The position numbers and the translations under genes were made by a program. Source: Caulobacter sp. NIBR2454 (GTDB lineage Bacteria > Pseudomonadota > Alphaproteobacteria > Caulobacterales > Caulobacteraceae). From it: DNA of 64,000 nt. Positions 9,999 through 19,058 of the stretch are shown here, piece after piece. Location of the stretch: the NCBI RefSeq assembly GCF_027474405.1, contig NZ_CP114871.1, forward strand, positions 2,985,001 through 3,049,000, in the 5' to 3' direction. How positions within the stretch are numbered: position 1 is the first letter of the stretch; each line of letters opens with the position of its first letter. The notes beneath the pieces are model-generated. The model ran no database searches, was not told the origin of the DNA, and saw only the letters and a list, made by a program, of their open reading frames with translations.

Positions 9999-10544
9999 TT
10001 AGCCGATCTTGACCTTGGTGTCGGAGAGGAACTCGTACTCGGGAACCACGAGGTTCGTCGGCGCGGGGCCCTTACGGATCCGGCCGGAGGTGTCGTAGTG
10101 CGAGCCGTGGCACGGGCAGAACCAGCCGCCGTAGTCGCCGCCGCCGAAGGTCGGCACGCAACCCAGATGCGTACACGAGCCCACCAGCACCAGCCACTGG
10201 GCCTTGCCGTCCTTGTGACGCTCGGCGTCGGTCTGCGGATCGGGCAGCGAAGCGCTGTCGTCCTTCACCGCCGCGTCGATCTCGCGCTGCGTGCGGTTAC
10301 GCACGAACAGCGGCTTGCCGCGCCACTTGATGGTGACCTGCTGGCCTTCGGCGACCTTGGTCAGGTCGAACTCCACGGAGGCCAGAGCCAGCGTGTCGGC
10401 CGAAGGGTTCATCTGGTCGATGAACGGCCAGACCAAGGCCGCCGCGCCACCGGCGCCGGCGGCGATGGCCGCGATGTGGATGAAGTCGCGCCGGCTGGGA
10501 TCAGCCTGCGGTTCTGTCGTTGCGCCTGCGGCGGTATCGGCCAC
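9999..10544 (-). CDS. petA: Ubiquinol-cytochrome c reductase, Rieske iron-sulfur subunit
   Basis: Carries the [2Fe-2S] cluster that takes the first electron from ubiquinol. From the start used here the protein has 181 residues, with CTHLGC at 124-129 and CPCHGSHY at 143-150 providing the two Cys and two His ligands. A twin-arginine motif SRRDFI (about 17-22) precedes the single membrane anchor, as usual for Rieske proteins. I prefer the GTG at 10544 ([12 protein letters not shown]) because AAGGGTGA precedes it at good spacing; a GTG five codons upstream (10559) is the alternative. First gene of petABC. Confidence 0.96.
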   Translation of the reverse strand: MADTAAGATTEPQADPSRRDFIHIAAIAAGAGGAAALVWPFIDQMNPSADTLALASVEFDLTKVAEGQQVTIKWRGKPLFVRNRTQREIDAAVKDDSASLPDPQTDAERHKDGKAQWLVLVGSCTHLGCVPTFGGGDYGGWFCPCHGSHYDTSGRIRKGPAPTNLVVPEYEFLSDTKVKIG

Positions 10545-10725
10545 CTGGTCACCCTTCACGATGGCGCCGATGGGGCGCCGGCCCTAAACGCCTTCCCCCT
10601 GCAAGGTTCCGGCGCAATCTGCAACAACAAGCTGAGGCTTTAGGCGGGTTTCGACGTTGCGACCTGTCGCCGCAAACGCGTAACTCCCCCAATCCCCTTC
10701 AAGTCGTGTGGTTGGATCGCTTAGA

Positions 10726-11184
10726 ATGCGTCTCGCGCTTTTTCAACCGGACATTCCGCAAAACCTTGGCGCCGCCATACGATTGGGCGCCTGTCTGGGG
10801 GCGGAAATCGACGTGATCGAGCCTTGCGGATTCCCGTTATCCAACCCGGCGCTAAAGCGCGCCGCCCTCGACTACGGCCCGCTGGCCAAGGTCCAGCGCC
10901 ATTCCTCGTGGTCAAACTTCCTCGCCGACCCCGCGCGAAATGAAGGCCGGCTCGTGCTTTTCACCACACAGTCGGCGGTCCCGTTCCAGACCTTCGATTT
11001 TTCTGCGGGCGACACCCTTCTTTTCGGGCGCGAGAGCACCGGCGCTCCGGCGGAGGTTCATGAGGCCGCCCAGGCGCGGCTCTACATTCCCCTGCAGAAC
11101 GGGGCACGGTCGCTGAATCTGGTCACCGCCGCGGCCATGGCCCTGTGTCTGGCGACCGAACAGACCGACGCCTGGACGGGTTAG
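10726..11184 (+). CDS. trmL: tRNA (cytidine(34)-2'-O)-methyltransferase
   Basis: SAM-dependent 2'-O-methylation of the wobble nucleotide of leucine tRNAs. The compact 152-residue SPOUT protein begins MRLALFQPDIPQNLGA and has the knot motifs LLFGRESTGAP and SLNLVTAAAMAL that form the trefoil SAM pocket in TrmL. The ATG at 10726 matches the family's N-terminus; an in-frame GTG six codons earlier has no better ribosome-binding site. It is divergent from petABC and close to hemF, but a small minus-strand frame lies between them. Confidence 0.95.
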   Translation: MRLALFQPDIPQNLGAAIRLGACLGAEIDVIEPCGFPLSNPALKRAALDYGPLAKVQRHSSWSNFLADPARNEGRLVLFTTQSAVPFQTFDFSAGDTLLFGRESTGAPAEVHEAAQARLYIPLQNGARSLNLVTAAAMALCLATEQTDAWTG

Positions 11185-11270
11185 GCCACGCCCTGCGGGA
11201 GGGCGCCCAGGCAGATCACGCTGCAAAGGCCAATAACGCCGGCCGCCACGGTGAAGAGGATGGATTTCAT
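11181..11270 (-). CDS. Possible 29-residue hydrophobic peptide
   Basis: An ATG at 11270 opens a 29-codon frame ending with TAA at 11181, overlapping the trmL stop. The peptide starts MKSILFTVAAGVIGLC and is almost wholly hydrophobic, like a single-pass small membrane protein or a leader peptide. GGGAAG lies 6-8 bases upstream of the ATG. The frame is too short to judge by coding bias, and the evidence is only start, ribosome-binding site and composition. Confidence 0.35.
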   Translation of the reverse strand: MKSILFTVAAGVIGLCSVICLGALPQGVA

Positions 11271-11372
11271 GTTGCGCTTCCCAATCTCGGGCTGCTTTTA
11301 GGCGCGGCGGCTGCGGAAGCAGCTTAAATCGACGTCATTACGCACCTTTCACCCTCCCCTCCCCGAGCGCCC

Positions 11373-12245
11373 GTGACCGACACCGACCTTCTCGACACCC
11401 GCAAGCGCCTGGCCCAGCAGTGGTTCGAATCCCTTCGCGACCGCATCTGCGCCGAGTTCGAGCGGCTGGAGGAGGAAGCGCCGGTGGAGCTGTACCCCGG
11501 CGCGGCGGGCCGCTTCGAGAAGAAGCCTTGGACCCGCGACGCGGGCGGCGGCGGCGTCATGTCGATGATGCACGGTCGCCTGTTCGAAAAGGTCGGGGTG
11601 CACACCTCCGTCGTGTTCGGGACCTTCACGCCCGAAATGGCCAAGACCGTCCCCGGCGCGGCGGAAGATCCCCGCTTCTTCGCCACGGGCGTCAGCCTGA
11701 TCGCGCATATGACCAATCCGCGCGTGCCGGCGGTCCACATGAACACCCGCTTCATCGCCACCACCAAAAGCTGGTTCGGCGGCGGCGCCGACCTGACGCC
11801 GCTGCTGGAGACCCAGCGCAGCCAGGACGCCGACGACGCCGTCGCCTTTCACGCGGCGCTGCAACGCGCCTGCGACGCTCACCACCCCGATTGGCACGCC
11901 AAGTACAAGGCCTGGTGCGACGAGTACTTCTTCCTGCCGCACCGCAACGAGCCGCGCGGCGTGGGCGGCATCTTCTACGACCACCACGACAGCGGTGACT
12001 GGGACAAGGACTTCGCCTTCACCCGCGATGTGGGCGAGGCGTTCCTGGACATCTACCCCAAGATCGTCCGTCATCGCATGGACGAGCCCTGGACCGACGC
12101 CGACCGCGAGGAGCAGCTGATCCGTCGCGGCCGCTATGTGGAGTTCAACCTGCTCTATGACCGCGGCACGACCTTCGGCCTGAAGACCGGCGGCAATGTC
12201 GATTCGATCCTCAGCTCCATGCCGCCGCTGGTGAAGTGGCCCTAG
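11373..12245 (+). CDS. hemF: Oxygen-dependent coproporphyrinogen III oxidase
   Basis: Decarboxylates two propionates of coproporphyrinogen III to vinyl groups in aerobic haem synthesis. The 290-residue protein shows the conserved [31 protein letters not shown] and [14 protein letters not shown] segments of HemF. It ends four bases into the convergent hydrolase gene. Haem supply suits the neighbouring bc1 and cytochrome c genes, but no shared operon is visible. Confidence 0.97.
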   Translation: MTDTDLLDTRKRLAQQWFESLRDRICAEFERLEEEAPVELYPGAAGRFEKKPWTRDAGGGGVMSMMHGRLFEKVGVHTSVVFGTFTPEMAKTVPGAAEDPRFFATGVSLIAHMTNPRVPAVHMNTRFIATTKSWFGGGADLTPLLETQRSQDADDAVAFHAALQRACDAHHPDWHAKYKAWCDEYFFLPHRNEPRGVGGIFYDHHDSGDWDKDFAFTRDVGEAFLDIYPKIVRHRMDEPWTDADREEQLIRRGRYVEFNLLYDRGTTFGLKTGGNVDSILSSMPPLVKWP

Positions 12246-13039
12246 GCCCAGTTCGGCTGGTCGTTCAGCAGAAAGTCGCGGGCATAGCGGATCGCCTTGC
12301 CCTGAGTCTTCTTCAGCGGGCCGGCATCGCCGGGCGGGAAATAGTCGCCGTGAGTGAAGCCCTCGCCGTTGTCGATGCGAATCCATAGGGGGGCGTTGTT
12401 GCGTGGACCGTAGCGCCCCAGCGCGCCGCGAAACGGGCTGTCCTTGTCCCGAAACACCAGGTCTCCGGCGAAGTCGCCGAGCGGATAGGCGACGGCCAGC
12501 ACCTTGTCCTTCCTGGATGCGAGGCCGCTCAGCTTCTCCGCCTTGCGAAGGCTGACGTCATAGGGCCGCTCGAGGCAGTCATTGTCCGTGGCCGACGCCA
12601 TCAGGCAGACCGGCCCGACCCTGTCGTCGGGCAAGTGCGCCGCGGCTTCCAGCGCCAAGCGCCCGCCCAGACTGTGCGAGACGAAGGCGAAGCGGGGCGC
12701 CGATCCCATGCGGGCCTGCGCATATCGGGCCAGAGCCTGGCCGCCCTTCACCGCGTCCTCCCATTCGACGGGATAGTTGATGACCGGAACCCAGAAATCT
12801 CCCGGCCACAGCACGCCGACGAAGACATGGGTTTGCGGCAGCTTCAGCTCCTGATCCAGACGCGCCAGGGAGCGCAGGCCCGACTTGTAGCGGACGTTGA
12901 AACCATGGACGCCGAACATCACCGTCCGCCCCTGGATCAGGCCATCGACCGCCGCGTCGGCGATCAGGCGCGCGCTCGGCCCACCGTCGCCGCTCATCAT
13001 CTGCGGCTGGCTTTCTCGCAGGTTCAGATAAAGCGTCAT
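12242..13039 (-). CDS. Alpha/beta hydrolase, DUF900-like
   Basis: A 265-residue predicted hydrolase without a signal peptide. [12 protein letters not shown] (about 40-51) supplies an oxyanion-hole HGF, and the nucleophile elbow SHSLGG at 121-126 places the serine at residue 123. A strand carrying LMASATDND and a late HGDYF offer the acid and histidine. This arrangement resembles DUF900/YjbI-like serine hydrolases whose substrates are not established. It lies one base after the stop of a membrane-protein gene on the same strand, so the two form a transcription unit. Confidence 0.75.
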   Translation of the reverse strand: MTLYLNLRESQPQMMSGDGGPSARLIADAAVDGLIQGRTVMFGVHGFNVRYKSGLRSLARLDQELKLPQTHVFVGVLWPGDFWVPVINYPVEWEDAVKGGQALARYAQARMGSAPRFAFVSHSLGGRLALEAAAHLPDDRVGPVCLMASATDNDCLERPYDVSLRKAEKLSGLASRKDKVLAVAYPLGDFAGDLVFRDKDSPFRGALGRYGPRNNAPLWIRIDNGEGFTHGDYFPPGDAGPLKKTQGKAIRYARDFLLNDQPNWA

Positions 13040-13040
13040 G

Positions 13041-13733
13041 TTACAGGGCCTTGGCCGCCTTCACCGCCTTGGCGGAGGCCGACAGAGCCGCGATCAGGTC
13101 CTTGGCGACCGGAGCCATGGGCACCGCCGCGGCGCCGGCGGCCAGGGCGACGAGCAGGTCGCGGCCCATGGCCTCCGACCAGGTGAACGATTGCTGGAGC
13201 AAGGCCCACGCCACCAGCGCCAGAACAATGGAGAAGAACGCGGCCCACAGCCGGGCGGCGTTGCGATAGTGCTGCTCGGCGATGTCGAAGGCGGCGTCCA
13301 GCTTGGCTTCCACCACCGCTTCGACCCGGCCCAGCAGGGTGAGTTCGACGTCCGTCAGGTCGCCGCCGGCCTGCAGCTTGCCAGCCACCGCCTTGAGACT
13401 GGTCTCCCGGACATTTCCGGCCTTGGCGAGCTGCTCGATCGCCCCATCGACCAGGCCCAGGCGCAGCAGGGCGCGGATGATCGCCTTCTGTTCCTGACGC
13501 GGCCGGCCGTTGACCCAATGCGCGGCGAGCATGGATTCCCAATCCGGGCCGACGGCCGCTTTCAGCGTGCCGTCGAACTGGCGCGTCACCGCCAGTATCC
13601 GCTTGAAGCCGATGCGTGAAAGCCAACAGCCAGGAACGGCCTTGATCGCCTCCACAAGACCCATGGCCGCAGTTCCGAGCCCGGCGGTCGCCAGGATCGC
13701 GGTGATCAGAAGCTGCAGATTGTCGTTCAGCAT
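13041..13733 (-). CDS. Hypothetical membrane protein paired with the hydrolase gene
   Basis: Encodes 230 residues that I do not recognise as a family. Predicted topology has an N-terminal transmembrane helix (about 8-30), a long soluble alpha-helical segment of about 110 residues with a GLVDGAIEQLAKAGN helix-turn region, then two C-terminal hydrophobic helices (LWAAFFSIVLALVAWALL and LLVALAAGAAAVPMAPVAK), and an alanine/lysine-rich tail. The ATG at 13733 is favoured over one 15 codons upstream because GGGAGGAG sits six bases before it. It precedes the alpha/beta hydrolase gene directly, suggesting a membrane-linked enzyme pair. Confidence 0.7.
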   Translation of the reverse strand: MLNDNLQLLITAILATAGLGTAAMGLVEAIKAVPGCWLSRIGFKRILAVTRQFDGTLKAAVGPDWESMLAAHWVNGRPRQEQKAIIRALLRLGLVDGAIEQLAKAGNVRETSLKAVAGKLQAGGDLTDVELTLLGRVEAVVEAKLDAAFDIAEQHYRNAARLWAAFFSIVLALVAWALLQQSFTWSEAMGRDLLVALAAGAAAVPMAPVAKDLIAALSASAKAVKAAKAL

Positions 13734-13810
13734 GCCCGCTCCTCCCATAGGACGAACGAAGCTTAGCCTTGAATCCAATTTCCGGTTGTAACGACGCTGT
13801 TATCCACGCT

Positions 13811-14449
13811 TCAGGCGGGACAGGCGGCGCCCGTGTCGATCCACGCCTTGATCAGTTCGCCAAAGCGCTTCTGGTCGCCAGGCGCCGGTTCCCGCCCTGC
13901 GCCGGGATTCCAGCCCCAGCCGACCAGATGGTCCTCGGCCATATGGTGATGCAGCTCGGCCAAGGTCTTGCCGCCATTGCGCGCGGGGTCCTTGATCTGA
14001 GCGCAGATCTGGCCAAGCGACCGGCCCTGCCAGGCCATCTCGATCGGCGCCAGCGCCCACTTGGGATCCCCTGGCACGCTGCGGATATTGTCGCCCATGG
14101 CCGGGACATTCTTCGCGTGATGGCAGGACAGGCAGGGCAGACCGGGAACGCCATGGCCGGCCTCTCCGGCCTTCATCGGCGGATTGTGCGGCTTCATGGC
14201 CATGCCTTGCGTCGGCGTGCGGTCTGCGGGGTGACAGTTCATGCAGCGAGGGTGCTGAATGACCTTGCCCGCCTCCACGAACAGGGCCTGCGACCGCGCC
14301 GTCGGATCAGCGATGGCGGTGAAGGCGCTGACAGGCTTCAAACCTTGCGGCGTAACGGCCTTGGGCGCCGCGGCCTGTCCACTCGAGAGAGCGACTGCTC
14401 CGGTGAGGGCGACGACGCCAGTCAGCATCATGAGGGTGTGTGCGCGCAT
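13811..14449 (-). CDS. Exported dihaem cytochrome c-type protein
   Basis: A 212-residue protein with a signal peptide (residues 1-27, ending GQAAA) and two haem-attachment motifs, CMNCH at 69-73 and CLSCH at 106-110. The sequence around them (HPRCMNCHPADRTPTQG and CHHAKNVPAMG) resembles the cytochrome-like proteins annotated as isoquinoline 1-oxidoreductase-associated. The actual electron partner is unknown. The ATG at 14449 gives a clean signal peptide. A longer frame from 14581 would overlap the CCA-transferase gene and is rejected. It follows that gene on the same strand, with about 50 bases between coding regions. Confidence 0.8.
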   Translation of the reverse strand: MRAHTLMMLTGVVALTGAVALSSGQAAAPKAVTPQGLKPVSAFTAIADPTARSQALFVEAGKVIQHPRCMNCHPADRTPTQGMAMKPHNPPMKAGEAGHGVPGLPCLSCHHAKNVPAMGDNIRSVPGDPKWALAPIEMAWQGRSLGQICAQIKDPARNGGKTLAELHHHMAEDHLVGWGWNPGAGREPAPGDQKRFGELIKAWIDTGAACPA

Positions 14450-14499
14450 GGACCTTGCCTCCATGGCGCACAACGGTCTGGCTTGGCCTTGGGTTGCCT

Positions 14500-15747
14500 C
14501 TAGTAGGCCAGACCCTGCGCGACGGCCTTCAGCCGCTCGATGACCGAGAACTTGTCGTCGAGGAAATCCTGGTCGATCCACCAGGTCTCGACCTCACGCC
14601 GAACCTGGCCGACGAGCGGTCCTTTCGGCACGCCGGCCGACAGGATTTCGTCGCCGCTGATCGGGAACGGCGGCGGTGTCCAGGTTTCGGCCAGGGCCAG
14701 CAGGCCCCGCCACTGCGGCGTCACAGCTGAGCGATCGGCGGCGGCCCAGGCCAGCTTGATCCGGTCGGCGAAGGTGTTCTGCCCCAGGGCGTAGATCGTG
14801 CGGCGGGCCTCTCGCGGGCTCATCCAGCTGACGATCCGGGGCTCCTGTCCCGCCGCGGCCTGGAGGCGGCTCTTCTGGGCGTTGGACAGGCGCAGGCGGT
14901 CGGCCATGGCGCCGACGGCGGCTTCATCGCCTGCGGCCAGGGCGGCCAGACGCAGGTCAGGGTCGCAGGTGAACAGTTGCTCGGTCTCGACCTCCACAAG
15001 GCCTTCAAAGCGGGCCAGGCTCCCCGCCTCGGGCAACACCACGCCCAAAACGCCGCTGGCGGCCATCAGGCGCACGGCGGGCCTTGGATCATCGGCGGCG
15101 AGCAGCTTCAGGAGCTCCTTGGCGATGCGTTCCGCTGAGCAGCGCGCCAGCATCTCCTTGGCCGCCGCGCAGGCCGCGAGGGCCGCCGCATCCGCATCGC
15201 CGCGACCGTACAGAGCGAAGAAGCGGAAGAAACGCAGGATGCGCAGATAGTCCTCCTCGATCCGCGTGGCCGGATCGCCCACGAAGACGATGCGGCCCGC
15301 CTTGGCGTCTGCCACGCCCTCGCCCGTCGGGTCGAAGATCAGGCCCGTGGCGTCGGCATAGAGGGCGTTGAGGCGGAAATCACGACGCGCCGCGTCCTGC
15401 GCCCAGTCGTCAGTGAACGCCACCACGGCGTGGCGACCGTCGGTCTCCACGTCATGGCGCAAGGTGGTGATCTCGAAGGGGCGGCTGTTGCTGATCGCCG
15501 TCACCGTGCCGTGCTCGATCCCCGTGGGAATCGCGCGCAGGCCGGCGGCCTCGATGGCCTTGATCGTCTGGTCGGGCAGCAGACTTGTGGCGATGTCGAT
15601 GTCGTCCACCGGCCGGTTCAGCAGGGTGTTGCGCACACAGCCGCCGACGAACCGCGCGCAGCCCGCGCCGCCAGCCGCCTCCAGCGCGTTGATCACCGCC
15701 TGGGTGGCTGGATCGCTCATCCACGGCCGCACGCCGATACTGTCGGT
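14500..15747 (-). CDS. CCA tRNA nucleotidyltransferase / poly(A) polymerase family
   Basis: Class II nucleotidyltransferase that adds or repairs the 3' CCA of tRNAs. The 415-residue protein has the head-domain motif GGCVRN (36-41), the catalytic acidic pair in DDIDIAT (about 49-55), and the tRNA/nucleotide-selection region EEDYLRILRFFRFFALYG. The GTG at 15747 is chosen because AGGGAG lies six bases upstream and the product starts MTDSIGVRPWM; a GTG six codons earlier is possible. It is the last gene of a likely four-gene operon with GNAT, DUF1285 and Nudix genes. Confidence 0.93.
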   Translation of the reverse strand, partial: TDSIGVRPWMSDPATQAVINALEAAGGAGCARFVGGCVRNTLLNRPVDDIDIATSLLPDQTIKAIEAAGLRAIPTGIEHGTVTAISNSRPFEITTLRHDVETDGRHAVVAFTDDWAQDAARRDFRLNALYADATGLIFDPTGEGVADAKAGRIVFVGDPATRIEEDYLRILRFFRFFALYGRGDADAAALAACAAAKEMLARCSAERIAKELLKLLAADDPRPAVRLMAASGVLGVVLPEAGSLARFEGLVEVETEQLFTCDPDLRLAALAAGDEAAVGAMADRLRLSNAQKSRLQAAAGQEPRIVSWMSPREARRTIYALGQNTFADRIKLAWAAADRSAVTPQWRGLLALAETWTPPPFPISGDEILSAGVPKGPLVGQVRREVETWWIDQDFLDDKFSVIERLKAVAQGLAY

Positions 15748-15801
15748 CACGCTACGCTCCCTCACTTTTGCGGCAGCCTAGCACCCTGCCCCGGCGGAAG
15801 C

Positions 15802-16446
15802 TCAATCCTCGCCGTAAAGGCGGTCCCACAGGGCGCGCAGCATGCCCGCCGTGGCGCCCCAGATGTACCGGTCGCCCCAAGGCATGGCGTAGAACCAGCG
15901 CTTGGTCCCGTCCGGCATATCGTAGGACTGCTGATGATGATTTGCCGGGTTCATCAGGAAGTCGAAGGGGACCTCGAACACGTCCGCCACCTCCGCCGCG
16001 CTGGCGGTCAGCGTAAAGCCAGGCTGGATGAACCCCACCACGGGAATGACATGGTAGCCGGTTCCGGTGCGATAGGCCGTCGACAGTCCCGCCAGCTGGA
16101 CGAAGGCGGGGTTGAGGGCGATCTCCTCATCCGCCTCGCGCAGGGCCGCGTCCCATGGCGTCTCGCCAGGATCGATGCGCCCGCCAGGGAAGCCTATCTG
16201 GCCTGCGTGGTTGCGCAGGGTGTCCGCCCGGCGGGTGAGGATCACCGTCAGCCCATCCGGCCGCTCGACCAACGGGACCAGCACCGCCGCCTCCCGCAGT
16301 TTCACCGGCTCCATCACCGTCATTTCGGGATTGAGGTCGAAGTCGGAGCGGAAGCCGCCCCCGCAGTCGGGATCGAAACTGCGCAGCGTGTCGAGGCGGC
16401 TGGTGATGAAGGCCCGCTGCTCAGCCGCTCGGAACGGCGCGCTCAC
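15802..16446 (-). CDS. Nudix hydrolase, CoA pyrophosphatase-like
   Basis: Hydrolyses a nucleoside diphosphate derivative, probably coenzyme A or its oxidised forms. The 214-residue protein has a complete Nudix box at about 88-110 (GGRIDPGETPWDAALREADEEI) preceded by RNHAGQIGFPGG, a context typical of the YeaB/NUDT7-type CoA pyrophosphatases. Its start overlaps the DUF1285 stop by four bases, and the CCA-transferase gene follows. Substrate assignment rests on family resemblance only. Confidence 0.85.
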   Translation of the reverse strand: MSAPFRAAEQRAFITSRLDTLRSFDPDCGGGFRSDFDLNPEMTVMEPVKLREAAVLVPLVERPDGLTVILTRRADTLRNHAGQIGFPGGRIDPGETPWDAALREADEEIALNPAFVQLAGLSTAYRTGTGYHVIPVVGFIQPGFTLTASAAEVADVFEVPFDFLMNPANHHQQSYDMPDGTKRWFYAMPWGDRYIWGATAGMLRALWDRLYGED

Positions 16447-17015
16447 GAACCGCCCACTCCCGCCGGCCCCACCGGAAACCAGACGCCGTTGGACGCCACG
16501 CAGAAGCGGCGGCCATCCTGGGTATCGCGCTCGACCGCCATCTCGACCAGTTCGTAGAAGACCGGTCGAGCGATCAAAGCCTCAAGGCCCCGGCGCACAT
16601 GCAGGTAGGGTCGCGGCTCGCCCGTAGCGGCCTCCATCTCGACGCGGATTTCGTTTTCCGGCCCCGCCTCGACCTCGTCGCCGACATTGGTCAAGAAACG
16701 TAAGGCTTCGCCGACGCGATCGACACGCACGGCGATGAAAGGCGCGTCCTCGACCTGGATGCGCATCTTCTCCACCGGCGTGACGAGGTGGAACCCGTCA
16801 GGGTCCTTGCGCAGGACGGTGGAGAACAGGCGGACCAGCGCCTCGCGGCCGATGGGGGTTCCCTCGTGAAACCACAGGCCGTCCCTGGCGATCTTGATGT
16901 CGATTTCGCCGCAATGTTCAGGATGCCAAAGGTGGACCGGCGGCAGGCCGCGCGCGCCGGCGGCTTTCGCCGCCTCGGCCACGCCATCCAGCCCGGTCTT
17001 CTGATCCTGCGTCAT
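16443..17015 (-). CDS. DUF1285 family protein
   Basis: A 190-residue soluble protein matching the DUF1285 family, which has no established biochemical role. It features PVHLWHPEHCGEIDIKIARDG near the N-terminus and ends with a VASNGVWFPVGP segment. The frame stays open far upstream, but the ATG at 17015 gives the family's usual length and lies 29 bases after the GNAT stop. The four-base overlap with the Nudix gene implies coupled translation. In alphaproteobacteria this gene commonly sits beside the Nudix and CCA genes, which suggests an RNA or nucleotide-related role. Confidence 0.85.
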   Translation of the reverse strand: MTQDQKTGLDGVAEAAKAAGARGLPPVHLWHPEHCGEIDIKIARDGLWFHEGTPIGREALVRLFSTVLRKDPDGFHLVTPVEKMRIQVEDAPFIAVRVDRVGEALRFLTNVGDEVEAGPENEIRVEMEAATGEPRPYLHVRRGLEALIARPVFYELVEMAVERDTQDGRRFCVASNGVWFPVGPAGVGGS

Positions 17016-17044
17016 CGAACCTTCAGTTAGGCCCGTTCCTGCGA

Positions 17045-17578
17045 TCAGGAAAGCGGCGCCGAGGCTGGATCGATCACGACATCGCCAGCCAGGTTGTCCG
17101 CCCCGCCGTCGCGCAGGGCGCGGATCAGCAGCCGCCGCGCCTCTACCGGCCCCGGCAGGCGAATGTCGGTGGAGGCCTGGACGAACCCGACCTTGGCGAA
17201 GAACGGCGGATGCCCCACCAGCAGCACCGCCGGCCAGCCGGCCGAAGCCGCGGCCTCGCAGGCGGCCGCAACCAGGGCCTGGCCCAGGCCTTCGCCCTGA
17301 CGGGAGGGGTCGACGGCCAAAGGGCCAAGAAACGCGCAGGGCGCTCCGCCGATTTGCACCGGCCACAGCCGCACGGACCCGACCACCTCGCCGTCAGAGC
17401 GAGCGGTCAGGCACAGGTCCGACAGGGGCCGATTGCCCTCCCGCAGGCGTTCCGAGACCTTCACGAAACGGCCTGGACCGAAGGCGCGGTTCAGCAGCGC
17501 CTCGATGGCCGCGGCGTCGGCCGGGGTCTCCAGGGAAATTTCGTAGGCGGCGTCGAGAGAAGCGGTGTTGATGGTCAT
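17045..17578 (-). CDS. GNAT-family N-acetyltransferase
   Basis: A 177-residue acetyl-CoA-dependent acyltransferase. The GNAT fold is visible from the central strand with FLGPLAVDPSRQGEGLGQAL, whose QGEGLG is the acetyl-CoA pyrophosphate loop, and the later GHPPFFAKVGF segment usual in the YhbS-type subfamily. The start at 17578 (MTINTASLD) is supported by the loss of family similarity upstream. First gene of the GNAT-DUF1285-Nudix-CCA operon, divergent from the MFS exporter gene. The substrate is unknown. Confidence 0.85.
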   Translation of the reverse strand: MTINTASLDAAYEISLETPADAAAIEALLNRAFGPGRFVKVSERLREGNRPLSDLCLTARSDGEVVGSVRLWPVQIGGAPCAFLGPLAVDPSRQGEGLGQALVAAACEAAASAGWPAVLLVGHPPFFAKVGFVQASTDIRLPGPVEARRLLIRALRDGGADNLAGDVVIDPASAPLS

Positions 17579-17789
17579 AGGCCTGGCAAGCGAACGGAAG
17601 ACGGGAGGGTTGGCTCCCGTTCCATTGCGGCCGGGAGGCGTTACGAGCGCGTCGAGCGCGGGGTTCGTCGCTGGCGTCGCATGCCGGCCCCACATATCCA
17701 TCAAAGATGACCGGCGCGCATAAGGCTCATGACGGTCCGGGTCAACAGCGTTGCCATGCCGCCGGTCGCGGCGCATGTTGCGCCCGCCC

Positions 17790-19058
17790 ATGACCGAGCC
17801 TTCCCAAAGCGCTGACGCGCCCGCCGCCGCCTCACTCAAGGCTTTGCTCCGACAGCCCGATTTTCCGAAGTTCTGGGCGGCCCGTTTCATCGCCATCCTC
17901 GGCGTCCAGATCCAGGCCGTAGCCTTGGGCTGGCAGGTCTACGCCCTGGCCCGCGAGACCGGGCACAGCGTGGCCGAGGGCGCCTTCTGGGTCGGGATGA
18001 TCGGCCTGGCGCAGTTTCTGCCGTTGTTCTGCCTAACCCTGATCGCGGGCGAGGCGGCTGACCGCTATGACCGCCGACGGACTGTGGTGATCTCGATCCT
18101 GGTGGACAGCTGCACGGCCGGCGTCCTGGCCTGGCTGGCGTTCAGCGGCCACACCGGCCTTTGGCCGATCTTCGCGGCCTCGGTGCTGTTCGGCGCCTCC
18201 CGCGCCTTCCTGTCGCCGGCCAACAGCGCCATGGCGCCCATGCTGGTCCCCCGCGAGCTGCTGCCCCGGGCCATCGCATGGAACTCCCTGGCCTGGCAGT
18301 CGGCCTCGATCATCGGCCCGGCCATCGGCGGGCTGCTGTGCGCCATCTCTCCGGCGCTCGCCTTCGGCGGATCGGTGGTTCTCTACCTGACCGCTTCCGT
18401 GCTCCTTTCGCTGATCCGGACCAACACCAAGCCCCAGGCCCAGCCGGGATCGCGCGTGGCCCTGATCAAGGAAGGGCTCGCCTATGTCTGGGGCAACAAG
18501 ATCGTCTTCGGTTCGATCTCGCTCGACCTGTTCGCCGTGCTGCTGGGCGGCGCCACCGCGCTGCTGCCCGTGTTCGCCCGCGACGTGCTGCATGTGGGGC
18601 CGGAGGGCTTTGGCATCCTGCGCGCCGCGCCGGCCATAGGGGCGACCATCGTCGGCATATACTTGGCCGCCGTTCCGATCCGCCGGCATGCGGGCATCGC
18701 CATGTTCACCGGCGTGGCCCTGTTCGGCGCCGCGACAATCGTATTTGGCCTGTCGAAATATCTTTGGCTGTCGGTCGCGGCCCTGGTCGTGCTTGGAGCC
18801 GCCGACATGGTCTCGGTCTTCATCCGCCAGACCCTGGTGCAGATCGTCACCCCCGACGCCATGCGCGGCCGGGTGGCGGCCGTGTCGGGGGTCTTCATCA
18901 GCGCATCCAACGAACTGGGCGAGTTCGAGAGCGGCCTTGTGGCGCGCTTTATCGGCCCCGTCGCGGCGGCGGTCGTGGGCGGGGCCGGAGCCCTGGCGGT
19001 CACCGCCCTGTGGGCCAAGCTGTTCCCTGTCCTGCGCAAGGCCGACCGGCTGACCTAG
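17790..19058 (+). CDS. MFS transporter, EntS/DUF894-like exporter
   Basis: A 422-residue inner-membrane protein with 12 predicted transmembrane helices. GEAADRYDRRRTVV is the cytoplasmic loop motif A of major facilitator proteins, and the overall pattern (FPKFWAARFIAILGVQIQ, SPANSAMAPMLVPRELLPRA) matches the enterobactin-exporter-like subfamily. No siderophore genes are nearby, so the substrate remains open. The ATG at 17790 was chosen; earlier in-frame starts would give an Arg-rich extension outside the family. Its stop overlaps the convergent GNAT gene by four bases. Confidence 0.88.
   Translation: MTEPSQSADAPAAASLKALLRQPDFPKFWAARFIAILGVQIQAVALGWQVYALARETGHSVAEGAFWVGMIGLAQFLPLFCLTLIAGEAADRYDRRRTVVISILVDSCTAGVLAWLAFSGHTGLWPIFAASVLFGASRAFLSPANSAMAPMLVPRELLPRAIAWNSLAWQSASIIGPAIGGLLCAISPALAFGGSVVLYLTASVLLSLIRTNTKPQAQPGSRVALIKEGLAYVWGNKIVFGSISLDLFAVLLGGATALLPVFARDVLHVGPEGFGILRAAPAIGATIVGIYLAAVPIRRHAGIAMFTGVALFGAATIVFGLSKYLWLSVAALVVLGAADMVSVFIRQTLVQIVTPDAMRGRVAAVSGVFISASNELGEFESGLVARFIGPVAAAVVGGAGALAVTALWAKLFPVLRKADRLT

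Noticed and set aside
11145..11327. A 60-codon plus-strand frame across the end of trmL
   Set aside because: It starts inside trmL in a shifted frame with no ribosome-binding site. The opposite-strand 29-codon frame is more plausible.
17016..17366. An extended N-terminus for the DUF1285 protein
   Set aside because: The extension overlaps the GNAT gene in another frame and has Arg/Gly-rich shadow composition.
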